Shown one piece after another: positions 20,641-30,575 of a stretch of DNA of 38,453 nucleotides; position 1 is the stretch's first letter, and every line of letters begins with the position of its first letter. The DNA is from Gnetum montanum. Lineage: Eukaryota; Streptophyta; Gnetopsida; Gnetales; Gnetaceae. The notes below the pieces were generated by a model. That model ran no database searches. It had not been told where the DNA came from and saw only the letters and a list, made by a program, of their open reading frames with translations. The DNA lies in assembly GCA_015680685.1 (NCBI GenBank), contig MNCI01034979.1, positions 2,351-40,803 of the forward strand, in the 5' to 3' direction. The position numbers and the translations under genes are program-made.

Positions 20641-21040
20641 AATATGGTTGATGTTGGTCATGAAACATGATGGATTAACTCTGGTTCTACAATCCATGTT
20701 ACCAATTCCTTGTAAGGGGTGCAAAACCTAAGGAAGATAGTGGGTAGTGAGCATTGCATCTATTTAGGCAATAACATGTGCTCACATATGGAGGCAATCG
20801 GAACATGCAAATTAGTTTTAAGTAGTGGTTTTATTTTAGAGTTGGAAAAGACATTTTATATTCCAAGTTTTTCAAGGAATTTAATTTCTATTTCAAGGCT
20901 TGTATCATTGGGATTCTACTTTAATTTTTTAGATACTATATTCAGTCTATATTATAGATCTGAACATACTAGAAGTGGTACATTGACAAGTGATCTTTTC
21001 AACATTAATTTACAAAAGAAAACTTCTTATACTTCTATAC
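20641..21040 (+). pseudogene. Copia protease with catalytic Asp replaced
   Basis: The WINSGSTIHVTN motif (about 20671-20706) is the active-site loop. The expected D-S-G is N-S-G (AAC at 20677-20679), so the protease would be dead. A stop at about 20714 is followed by an open frame from 20719 with LGNNMCSHMEAIGTCKL, FYIPSFSRNLISISRLVSLGF and SGTLTSDLFNINL, all standard for plant copia pol before integrase. It lies in the same order and strand as the gag and integrase around it. Confidence 0.8.
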
Positions 21041-21216
21041 ATGTTCATGCTAGCATTAAGAGATGTGTTATGAATGACAAATCCTCTATGTTGTGGCATC
21101 ATAGATTAAGACATATCTCTATTGAGAGAATAAAGAGATTAGTAAATGATGAAGTACTTAATACTTTAGATTTTACTAACTTTAACACTTGTGTGGACTG
21201 CATAAAGGGAAAGTAG
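21041..21216 (+). pseudogene. Copia GAG-pre-integrase zinc domain
   Basis: LWHHRLRHIS (around 21094-21120) and CVDCIKGK (around 21190-21213) supply the His-His-Cys-Cys zinc-binding pattern at the start of integrase. The frame then hits TAG at 21214. The continuous open frame from 20719 to 21216 is 165 codons, the longest of the element. Confidence 0.8.
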
Positions 21217-21222
21217 ATCAAT

Positions 21223-21990
21223 ATGTCAAAGAAAGGTGCCAAGAGGAGTTTATACATATTAGAGATCATACATATAGGTATTTGTAGTCTAGAAATGGAT
21301 GTGTATGGTCAAAAGTATTTCATTACATTTATTGATGATTACTCACAGTATATGTATCTCTACCTGCTTCATAACAAGAACAAATTTTTAGATTTCTTTA
21401 AGGTATTTAAGGTTGAAGAAGAGAAACAATGTGATAAGAAAATAAAGTTATTGATATCTAATAGAGGTGGTGAATATTATGGTAGATATACTAATGATCG
21501 ACAAGCACGTGCTCCATTTGCTAAGTTTTTTCAAGAGCATGGAATTGTTGCCCAATACACTATGCCTAGTTCTCCAAACTATAATGATGTGGTAGAAAGA
21601 AGAAACCAAAAATTATTGGACATGGTAGGGAGTATGATTAGTAGCACCAAGCTTCCTAAGTCCTTGTGGACTAAAGCTCTCAAGATGTCCATATATATAT
21701 TAAACTGAGTTCCAACCAAGGCTATCTTAAAGATACCATTTGAATTATGAAAAGGTTGGAAAACAAGTTTGTGACATATATGAATATGGGAATGGTCGTT
21801 TGAAGTAAGAGTCTATAATCCACAAAAAAAGAAGTTAGACCCAAGGACCATAAGTGTTTACTTCATTGAATATGCTGAATAGTTTGAAAGATATAGATTT
21901 TATTGCCCATCATGTACTACCAGGTTTGTGAAATCAAGGAATGCTAAATTTCTTGAGAATAACTTGATTAGTGGGAGTAGTAGATCTTGG
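21223..21990 (+). pseudogene. Copia integrase catalytic core and C-terminal part
   Basis: The 161-codon frame at 21223-21708 contains YFITFIDDYS, an RGGEYYGRY motif, GIVAQYTMP, ERRNQ, LLDMVGSM and LPKSLWTKAL, all family landmarks. Of the catalytic D-D-E triad, the first Asp is Gly (GGT 21277-21279) and the second is Asn (AAT 21460-21462). The Glu is kept (GAA 21595-21597). After a TGA at 21706, YNPQKKKLDPRT and RFYCPS continue the C-terminal part to about 21990 in shifted frames. Its role would be insertion of the DNA copy into the genome. Confidence 0.85.
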
Positions 21991-22300
21991 AACATTATTC
22001 CTGAGATAGATTAGGTAGACACTCAATCTGCTACTTCAAATGATAGACTAATTATTGTTCACAATACACCTAGAGCACAAATGCATAATGAACAACCAGT
22101 CATTGAAGTTCCACAAACTACTAATCAAGAAGTAGTAGATCCAACTAAAAAAGAGATACTAGAACCTATTGAATAGCCTATTGAACATCATAATCCTCAA
22201 GAGAATGATGAACCAACATTATGAAGATCTACTTGAGTGAGGTGATCATTGATTCCTAGTAACTATATGGTGTATCTATAGGAGTCTAACTATAGCACAG
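21991..22300 (+). pseudogene. Copia linker between integrase and RT
   Basis: This is a hydrophilic, Thr/Pro/Glu-rich, poorly conserved segment (about 22020-22210) with several stops, as usual at this position. Near 22225-22280 it reaches the conserved start of RT, decayed. Confidence 0.55.
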
Positions 22301-23200
22301 GAGCCAAAAATGATCCCAAAATGTTTTCACAAACCATGGGTTGTAAGAAATCTAACTTGTGATATGATGCCATGAAAGAGAAGATGAAATCTATGTCATA
22401 TAATGGAGTCTGGGATCTTGTAAAGTTTCTTGATGGTGTAAAAGACATTCAATGCAAATGGGTCTTCAAAACTAGGAAAGACTAATTAGAAAACATTGAA
22501 AGATATAAGGCCAAATGTTTTGCTAAAGGGTTCACTCAGAAAGAGGGAATAGATTAGAAGGAGACCTTTTCTCCTATATCTAAGAAGGACTCCATTCATG
22601 TTATCATGGCATTGGTTGCTCATTTTAATCTTTAATTACATCAAATGGATGTGAAAACAACATTCCTCAATGGTGATCTAGAGGAATAGGTGTACATGAA
22701 ACAACCTAAAGGATTTTTTTCTAGTGATGATGTGCAATTGGTATGCAAGCTCATGAAATCCATATATGGATTAAGACAAGCCTCTCATCAATGGTGCTTA
22801 AAATTCCATGATATCATCAATTCATTTTTTTTTGAAGAAAACATCATGGAACAATGTATATACCAAAAGGTTAGTGGGAGAAAAATTTGTTTCATTGTTC
22901 TATATGTGGAATATATCCTTTTTGCAACCAATAATAGTGGATTTCTATATGAGGTGAAACATTTCCTCTCTAAGAATTTTGACATGAAGGATATGGGTGA
23001 GGCATCGTATGTCATTAGCATTCAGATCCATAGGGATAGATCTAGATGTCTTCTAGGACTACAATAGGAAACCTATATCAATAAATTTTTAGAGAGGTTT
23101 TGGATGAAAAATTGTTCACCAAGTATAGCACCCAGTGTGAAGGGTGACAGGTTCAATTTGAACTAGTTTCCTAGGAATGATTTAGAGGAAATTCAAATGA
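22301..23200 (+). pseudogene. Copia reverse transcriptase with catalytic motif lost
   Basis: In order, landmarks are an AMKEKMKSM segment, CKWVFKTRKD, RYKAKCFAKGFTQKEGID, ETFSPIS, LHQMDVKTTFLNGDLEE, then the open frame 22690-23067 with VYMKQPKGF, LVCKLMKSIYGLRQASHQW and QCIYQKV. The polymerase motif, expected as Y-V-D-D, is Y-V-E-Y (GAA TAT at 22909-22914), so both metal-binding aspartates are gone. DMKDMGEASYVISIQIHRDRS and LLGLQ follow. Several stops (TAG at 22554, 22687 and 23065 among them) sit where homologues usually have Gln or other residues. Confidence 0.85.
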
Positions 23201-23870
23201 GAAAAATTTTGTATGCTTCAGCTATTGGAAGTCTTATGTATGCTTAGGTCTGCATAAGACCTGACAATGCATTAGCTATCAGAATGTTGGACAGATATAA
23301 GAGTAATCTAGGTATTAACCATTGGAGGGCTGCAAAGAAAGTGATGAGGTATCTTCAAGGTACAAAAGATTACATTTATTATGTATAAATGAACTAACTC
23401 CTTGGAGGTGATTGGCTACTCTGATTCAAATTTTGCTAGCTATGTTGATTCACAAAAATCAACGTTTGGTTATGTTTTATGCTAGCTAGATTAGCTATAT
23501 CCTAGTGGGGTGTAAAGCGAACTTTGGTTGCTACATCCATCATGAAGGCAAAGTTCGTTTCCTGTTTTGAGGCTACTTCACATGGTGTATGGCTAAAGAG
23601 TTTTTTATAAAGGCTTAGAATTATGGATTCTATATCTAGGCCATTAAGAATTTCTTGTGACAATTTAGCTACTATCTTTATGGTTAAGAATAATAAAAGT
23701 GGTAGTTGAAGTAAACACATCAACATAAAGTACTTAGCCATAAGGGAACCCATAAGGAAACAAAAAGTTGTCATTGCACATATATGCTCTAAATTGATTA
23801 TAGCTAATCCTTTGACAAAAGGAATGCCACTAAAGTCATTTAAGAATCATGTAGTTTGAAAGGGACTTGG
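23201..23870 (+). pseudogene. Copia RNase H and pol C-terminus
   Basis: YASAIGSLMYA, CIRPDNALAI, HWRAAKKVMRYLQGTKDY, then EVIGYSDSNFASYVDSQKS in a shifted frame mark the RT thumb and RNase H start. LVATSIMKAKFVSCFEATSHGVWLKSF, RISCDNLAT, KHINIKYLAIRE, VVIAHICSKLIIANPLTKGMP and FKNHVV complete the domain. These are the terminal landmarks of plant copia pol, so pol reaches its natural end at about 23860. Stops and at least one frame change break it. Confidence 0.85.
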
Positions 23871-24165
23871 TTCCATAATGTAATTTTTTGTATGTACAAC
23901 TTTACAGTCTTAATGAAACTCTTATTCAATTGTGCTATTTTCTCATATGGTTTGCAGATACAAAGAGAAAATTCACATATGGTAAGACCTAGAATAAACA
24001 TTGGTTTATTCATAAAGCTAGTTATCATATAAAGAATTACATTTAGAGATAATGCATTGTAATACATGGAAGATAATACTTACACCAAGAGGAACTATCA
24101 CCATGATTCATGCATTTATTTCTTGAACTCTAGACTTGACTAAATATGGAGACCAAGTGGGAGAG
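23871..24165 (+). mobile_element. Copia 3' untranslated part with polypurine tract
   Basis: This AT-rich stretch ends in GGAGACCAAGTGGGAGAG (24149-24165), the usual plant copia purine tract, directly before the LTR. The minus-strand frame at 24067-23840 is a shadow. Confidence 0.75.
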
Positions 24166-24752
24166 TGCAACATGCATTACCACTAATGTGTTTTATGTGT
24201 TAGTTAAAGCATGAAAGTGGCCACCATATCCACTAACGTGTTTTATGTGTTAGTTAATGCATAAAGGTGCCACCATACCCACTAATGCATATTATGTATT
24301 AGTTAATGCATGAAAATTTTCTTCATATCTAGCAATGCATTTTCTTATGTGTTGGCATTGGGTCTCTTATGTTAACCTATTCTGTGACCTATAAATTTGT
24401 TCTTGATGGAAGAATAAGAACACCACGAGTCACAACAGGATTGTAGTTCTGGTCCCTTTCACCAGTGCTTAGAGTTTGGATACACCATAATTGTAAATCA
24501 CCGATGTGAAAGAAGAATTTGAATGTCAAGTTTAGTTTCAGGCATAAATGGCTGGATGTTAGTTCTATTTTCTTTAACATTGTGCATTTCTGGTTATTTA
24601 TGCATGTGAATTTTTTGTGCTATTTTCTTCTGCATTATGCATTTCCAATTATCTATGAATGTGAATTTCTTGTGCCATTTACTTCAACATTATGCATTTT
24701 GAGTTATCTATGCATGTAAATTTCTTGTGCAATCCACAAATTTTTTCTTACA
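24166..24752 (+). repeat. 3' LTR of the copia element, with two internal tandem arrays
   Basis: It begins TGCAACATGCATTAC right after the purine tract and ends TTTTCTTACA, 587 bases with TG...CA ends. The first part holds about 3.5 copies of a ~50-base unit (CACTAATGTGTTTTATGTGT wording at 24181, 24231 and 24280). The last part holds three 55-base units (anchors at 24582, 24637 and 24692) that are shared with the 5' LTR. No clear target duplication can be checked because the 5' LTR is truncated. Confidence 0.85.
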
Positions 24753-25650
24753 TATGATGAATGCTTTTTCCTTTCTTACCCTTTAGAATGTGCATATGAC
24801 TTTTTTTTGTTACCTTATTCACCACTGTAACTTTGATCATAAAGCAAAGTCACCTTCCCTGGATGATCTAGATGCTACAAAGTACCTTGGCTTTGAGAAT
24901 ATGGAGCTATGCTAATTTTTTGGGTTACATTTATTAGGCATATGTCAAGTAGGTCTATCATATATCTTGCATATTCCATAAGTATATATTTTTTGCAATG
25001 TGTTGAAACACTTACCTAGTTCAATGCAACTCAAACAATGTAACTTGTCACTCTTAGCGATTGTTGAAACATTTATCATTCATGCAACGATAGGGAGTTG
25101 TTATGATAGATAGGGGATCATTATAGTCAAATTTTAGCAAGCTAATTAATCTTGATTGAGTGAACATACATCTATTTCTAATTACATTTAACATAGGTCC
25201 TTATAGTAAATGTTAAATTAAACATAAGATACTAGTGTTATGTTTTCTTGAATCTAATTGTTGTACCCTAATACTTCATTATTTGTAAGTGAAATTATAA
25301 ATGGTAGAAGATATGGAAGTGCTTATTCAAACTTAAAGGGTAATCACTATTAATTCAAATTTTTAATATAAAATGTTAATGTTTTATTTATTTAGAAAAT
25401 CATTTATGTGTTGATTACCTCTATATAACCTAGAACTATTTATCATGGAAAGAATATGTAAATATTTATTAATAATTTTTAAGTAAAAATGAAAAATTCA
25501 ATTTCAAATGGCTATATTGAAATTCATGTTATGTTGAGATATAAGGTATAGTTATAATTCTTATCATTGAAGTGTAACTTACTATGTAATACCTTACTTT
25601 ATTAATGATATGTGGACCTTTTAAAAAGAAATTTAATATAAATTTAGTAT
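24753..25650. other. AT-rich stretch without recognisable features
   Basis: I see no coding frame, RNA gene or LTR end. Small frames (such as minus 25720-25529) look like chance. It may be old intergenic DNA or unrecognised element sequence. Confidence 0.5.
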
Positions 25651-26098
25651 TGATGAGTGGTGAGGTACCCCTACATCCAACCATATGAATCACTAAGGCA
25701 TTTATGCATGATCTGGTCAACTTTCATGGATCTATAGTTCTCTAGTGTACTAGTTCCTCTAGGAAGTGAAATGGGTGTTGAGAACATTCATTGTCTTTCC
25801 AACTACACTTGTGAAGCTCAAGGATATGATTTAAGTGTAATTGAGATACATGAGTTTTTATCATTTTATGTTTTGTATGTTTAATCACCTATAAAAAGAA
25901 TAAAAGGTAAAGTAATTTAAGATCTAACTCATTCACTTCCTAGTTAGCCTAACACAAGTACCCATTCCACTTTCCTGGATACATCCTGAACACATATAGT
26001 GTTGCTGAGCTACCAAACGTTAAGCATTTTTAGGTTACCAAGAACTATGTGTATGCTCAAAGTGGTCGTGCTTGTATTAATTAACAATTAAAAATTAA
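25651..26098 (-). repeat. LTR 3: truncated A/B-family LTR
   Basis: On the minus strand it ends CTCACCACTCATCA at 25651, like LTR 1. Aligned wording includes CTTGGTAACCTA near 26045, AGGATGTATCC near 25985 and GGAAAGACAATGA near 25795. Only the distal ~450 bases remain. The inner edge, at about 26085-26105, is fused to the RT of element E, which has an unrelated protease type, so this is a rearrangement junction. Confidence 0.7.
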
Positions 26099-26560
26099 TT
26101 CTATATTCTATTCATCACTATGCCTAATTCAAATTTGATGGTAACCACTCTTTAAATAAAGTTTGCTAAAAGTTTTAGCATTTGTAAGGACATTAAGGAT
26201 GTCATTCATTTCTGGAATAGAAAAATTGTACCTCACTATTATCTAGTTCACTACATTGGAGATGTACATCCTCTATTCATCGATGTCCTCCTTTGGTACA
26301 AGAATTATTGGAACTGCACAAGGTGAAATGGATTTTCTCATGAAGACATTTGCAAGTAACTCCTCTACTTTTCTTTACAATTTAGTCCACTAATTCAGTG
26401 TCATCTAGTATGCTCTCTTGTTTGGAATGGTAGCACTAGAGATAGATGAAATCAATCTAATGTTGTACATTTCTTATGGATGGCAATCCATCTAATTCCT
26501 CCTTAAACACCTTAGTAAATTTTTCCTTTGAGCCTAGCATACCTGTACAAATTTCTACCT
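26099..26560 (-). pseudogene. Gypsy element E: start of reverse transcriptase
   Basis: On the minus strand the linker contains FKEELDGLPSIRNVQH near 26510-26460. SPCAVPIILVPKED-like wording follows (about 26345-26295, with one frame change), then a NDILNVLTNAKTFSKLYLKSGYHQI segment (26205-26130). These match the S-P-C-A-V-P-x-L-L-V-P-K-K-D and F-S-K-x-D-L-x-S-G-Y-H-Q-I motifs of Ty3/gypsy RT of the Del/Tekay-like side. The first RT aspartate, in the K-x-D-L position, is Tyr. The rest of RT, RNase H and integrase are missing, cut off by LTR 3. Confidence 0.8.
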
Positions 26561-26699
26561 ACACATCATCATGGTTAGAAGTAATTATTGATATAATAAA
26601 AAGCCCAAAACCTATTTCATCATGTTTGTTAATGTATTCCTTCTTTACTAGAAGGATTAAGGATATCTAAAGTGAGCTTTGCTGCCTCATTTCTTTAGC

Positions 26700-27100
26700 T
26701 ATTATGGGAGTCAACTCATGGATTCCATTAGATCTAGCTACACTTCATACATTTCTTGCTCTATCAAAGTAAGCACCATTGTTAAAATCCCAAGGTCTAC
26801 TAAGAATTGCATTAGGACAATTTATTCGAAGCATATCAGAGTTTACAACATCATGAAAACTTCTAATTTCAAATTTTAAAGTACATAATTTCCTCACCTC
26901 TTGAGAGAGATCCTTAGACAACCAATGTACTGTGTAGGGTGTAGGATGATGACTAGTTACCAAATCCAATATGGTAATTGCTCTAGAAGAAATAACATTT
27001 TCTTGGACTCCCTCATGAATCAAAATATGAATCCATTTTCTACTAAGCATACATCTAGCCTTAATATGAAATAACAATTCGATAAATGCACAATCATAAA
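26700..27100 (-). pseudogene. Gypsy element E: aspartic protease
   Basis: The 110-codon frame at 27077-26745 has HILIHEGVQENVISS, HPTPYTVHWL, LKFEIRSFHDVV and CPNAILSRPWDF. These equal the retropepsin landmarks of plant gypsy elements: the active-site loop, the flap region and the I-L-G-x-P-W helix. In the active-site loop the aspartate is His (minus-strand CAT, 27017-27015), so it is inactive. In the helix the Gly is Ser. It lies between gag and RT of the same strand. Confidence 0.8.
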
Positions 27101-28070
27101 TTCATTCTTCTATTTACGTTCTTTATAAATGCACAAGAATTTAATTTAGAAACTTCATCAATCTTAAGAGCATTAGGATTACCTCTCTAAAGAGCTTAGA
27201 TTCATGACTCCTCCACCTCCATGGTTTGCACATCTTTGCCCTTGGCTACCTTGTGAAATGAGCATTCCCATTACCTATGTCTCCATTCTTCAAATTTGAA
27301 GCATTAAATCCTGGATAAGTTGCTACCTTTATGCTTGCCTTTCTTACTTTGGTCCTTCTTCGCTTTATCCTTCTAATCACCCTTATCATTCTTCTTATCA
27401 TGGTTGCCATCTTTGTCTTTAGATTTGTATTTGGATCCATTGTCATTCCCCTTGAAAGTTTGTTTGCTGATGTTTTTGAATTTGCTTAGTTTGTTTTCTA
27501 TCTTAAGTGCCAAATCATAAGCCTCATCAAGAGTTTGTGAATCATAAAAGGAGAAATCTTGTTGATAAGCCATTTTGAAACCTGCTAAAAGTATTGAAGC
27601 CTATTCATACTTCTCCCAATTTACTTTAGCTTCATGGAACAAATCTCAAAATTTGATGAAGAACTCTTTAACATATTTATCACCTTACCATAGGAATTTT
27701 GACTTCATTTCATTTGTTACCTTTGACAAGACTATTCAAATTTCCTCTTTAACCTACATTTTATTTGATTCCAATATTTGATGGATTGACCATTTTTTCT
27801 TTTATAATCTTGGAACTCCTTTTCCTAGCATGTAGAAGCCATTCCTTCTAATCTAGATTTACCAATTGGTAGTGTTAAGTGATTTGGTATCTCTTTCAAC
27901 TTGAACTGCTTAGCAAGTATCTTCAGCTAACTTGAAAAGACATTAGTATCATATACAACATTTAAAGTCTTCAACTTAATGTATAGAGTTCTAGTAGCAT
28001 TACTAAATGCTCTAGTAGGTCTTGCCTCATATTCCTCATCAAGCTTGTTAGGGGAAGAAGTAGGTGCCAT
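27101..28070 (-). pseudogene. Gypsy element E: gag
   Basis: The gag frame starts at an ATG at 28070 (minus strand) encoding MAPTSSPNKLDEEYE. It continues, with several stops and frame changes, through a FKLKEIPNHLTLPIGKSRLEGMASTC segment and QEFQDY-like wording, then a segment with VKEFFIKFRDLFHEAK and YEQASILLAGFKMAYQQDF. The SQTLDEAYDLALKIENKL run (near 27545-27490) matches the gag motif E-A-Y-x-L-A-L-K-x-E. A Lys/Asp-rich tail follows to about 27246. No zinc knuckle is readable. Gag would build the particle. Confidence 0.7.
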
Positions 28071-28430
28071 ATTTGAAGCTTTTCGGATTTTCATCTAAGA
28101 AATAGGATTCCATCCAATTGGAATCCTTGGCTAATGTATTTCTCAACTTTCATAGTTGGATTGTCCTTCCTCATCATTCTCTTCTCCACCACTTGGCTAT
28201 GAGACTTATTCTTTACCATCCAAATGTAAATGCTCATCACCTTCATGTATTTGGATATGGATAGGATTAGAATTTCTATCTACCTTTTCACTAATCTCAT
28301 CCAACTAAGCAACCATTAGTTGGAAGCTAGACTTCACACTCTCCATCTCTCTATCCAAGGCTTGATCTTATTTTTTCTTTGGTAGCATTTGAAATTTACA
28401 AAATTCCTCAACCAAGTACAAAAAAACTAA

Positions 28431-28442
28431 GTTTTAATACCA
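28431..28442 (-). other. Primer binding site of element E
   Basis: Minus-strand TGGTATTAAAAC resembles the initiator-Met tRNA complement TGGTATCA with one C-to-T change, and lies between the presumed 5' LTR and gag of element E. Confidence 0.5.
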
Positions 28443-28449
28443 ATAATAT

Positions 28450-29266
28450 TGGATCAAGTATACTCTAATATAAAATAATCTTTAAATCCACTAAATACAA
28501 ATATCATGAAAAGATAAATAATATGTGAGAAACCAAGAAAATTAACTATCTTCAATTATTACATAGAAGATCATAAACGGTTTTTCAACCCACAAAACAT
28601 CCAAAACTCTCACAACATCAACAATGTTGCAAAGCATGAGGCTCTATAACCACACAATGATTTTTCATAAGATTTGCATCCACACTTATATAATTGACTA
28701 AGATTTGCATCCACACTTATGCACTCTTCACATCTGCTGTCATGAGTCTCCAATTACATCTCATGATATCTGATTGTGATACAAGAATGCAATACCATCA
28801 ATATTTATTAGCAAAGAAGGAGAAGAAACCTAGAAAAATTTTGTCAAGTTTAAATTAAAGATATTACAATGATTATATATTTTTATCCATTATTTCAATT
28901 ATTTTTTGAATTTGAATAGGTAATTTCAAAAGCTTCCCCATACATTTGGATCATCTTTGGCCTTCCTTGGATGTATTACTATTAAATTTTGCAAGTAGGT
29001 GAGATGTTTTACATGGATGTGAGATGACTTCCAACCTTTGGAAAATCTTAGCTATGATCTAAGACATCTCATCAAAAATAGGATGTCTCATCCAAGACTT
29101 TTCTAGCATAGTCCAAATGTCTCCCAAATTTTTAAATGTTTTGTTTAAGAGCCTAAATATTGGACAAGATGTCTCTATGACCTCCAAAACATCACCACAA
29201 AGCTTGAAACCTATATAGATCACATGTAGGAAAGAGAATAATGGAATTGGAAGAGATGTCAGTACA
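28450..29266 (-). repeat. Probable 5' LTR of gypsy element E
   Basis: On the minus strand the presumed LTR starts TGTACTGACATC (29266) and ends TTGATCCA (28450), about 817 bases with TG...CA ends. It has TTATATAA at 28686-28693 as a TATA box. Repeated GATGTCTC and GAGATGT wording at about 29000-29180 would be U3. No partner LTR is left in the window, so the ends are inferred from the primer site and terminal bases only. Confidence 0.4.
28669..28720. repeat. Exact 21-base tandem repeat around the TATA box
   Basis: AAGATTTGCATCCACACTTAT occurs at 28669-28689 and again, identical, at 28700-28720. The presumed minus-strand TATA box lies at the edge of the first copy. Confidence 0.75.
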
Positions 29267-29594
29267 CTAAATATTTAGGAAAGTAGGTTTAGAAGTAGCT
29301 AATGTAGGAAAAACTACCACTACTATGCGTCACATGAAGATCTACATTAGCTAGTATAAAGATCATATAGCAATTTTTAATTTTTATTATGTCTTTAGAT
29401 GATTTTTATTATTTTTTGTAACCTACTCAGATAAAAATGTAATGCAACATTCTAGTTTAGTTATTGACTTATTTTTAAATTATTTTTTATATACTTAGAA
29501 ATCAATCATTTTTATTGCATGAAAATTTTTTAACAAAATTTATCCTACTTTTGTTTAACTTGAGGATGGATTTTTAATCAGTTATGGGGGTATA
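29267..29594 (+). mobile_element. Pre-LTR remnant of an A/B-family gypsy element
   Basis: This AT-rich stretch ends with GAGGATGGATTTTTAATCAG and the purine tract TTATGGGGGTA, parallel to GGATGGGTTTTCATTCA and TTGTGGGGATA before LTR 2. The rest of this copy's interior is missing. No coding frame is seen. Confidence 0.5.
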
Positions 29595-30575
29595 TGAATA
29601 GTTTATAAGTCAAGTATGATATTTTATGTATATCTATGATGTTATTGATAGGATGTATTTGATCCTGGTCATGCCTCTAAATTCTAGCTACCTATTGTAG
29701 CCAAGGAACCTTTTAGACCACACAACAATTAGGCTTTTATAGTTTTAATCCATGAATTTAGTGTTAGTCCATGAATGTCCACAATGTGTTCTAAAGTAAT
29801 TTTACAATTCCTTTATTCAAGTATGATGTACTTGGATACATTACATTACTAACAATAAAGATCAAGATCATTTTTTATCGTTATATTATCACTTAAAATA
29901 ATTTTACTTTTTATTTTTATTTACATTAGAATGTCATTTAATTTTTCAATTAAATTTACATTTTCATTGTACATTAGTATTTCAACAACCTAGGTTCAAC
30001 CTGTGATGTATCCACTTAAAGAGATTAAGCTTTCGCTCATCTACCAATCCTTCTAGAATCCTTCTTAGTAGGATGAACACTATTGCTCTAAGTGATGATT
30101 TTTTTAATTAGTATTTCATCAAGATAAGTATGATTGGTTTTGAGCATAATGTATAATTTTTTGATAACCTAATAATAACCTTGTTTGATTCATCTAATAA
30201 CAAGTTTCTTGGTAATCCCAATGGTAGTTATACTAGCCCAAGGTATGTATGGTAAGTTATGACTAGATGCTTATTACCATTGGAGTAGTTTGGCATTTAT
30301 TTCCATTATTTCTTAGTTAATAGATTTAATATTCAATTTGCCATATTCTAGTTTCTCACTATCACAACTAATCAACATCCTTGCATCATATACCTTGTTG
30401 TGAGATAAACCATATGCTTGAACCACTTCTAACTCTAGTAAGAGGACAATGATAAAAAACCTTAACATTAGTTGGCTACAGTACATATTATCTCATCCAT
30501 GGATTATGATACGGTTACATGTATATGCTTGTGTAAATTATATAATTAGACATTGGATATACTTGTTTCTCATCA
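29595..30575 (+). repeat. LTR 4: diverged A/B-family LTR
   Basis: It follows a purine tract and ends TTCTCATCA at 30575, giving about 981 bases. TTGGTAATCCCAATGG near 30211, GATGCTTATTACC near 30267 and GGACAATGATAAAAAACC near 30443 align with LTR 1. Its distal 700 bases match LTR 5. The start is TGAATAG, a decayed TGATGAG. No primer site follows. Confidence 0.7.

Noticed and set aside
18362-28070. Gypsy C and gypsy E as one element split by the copia insertion
   Set aside because: Both contain the protease tail and the linker to RT, with different residues, so they are two copies.
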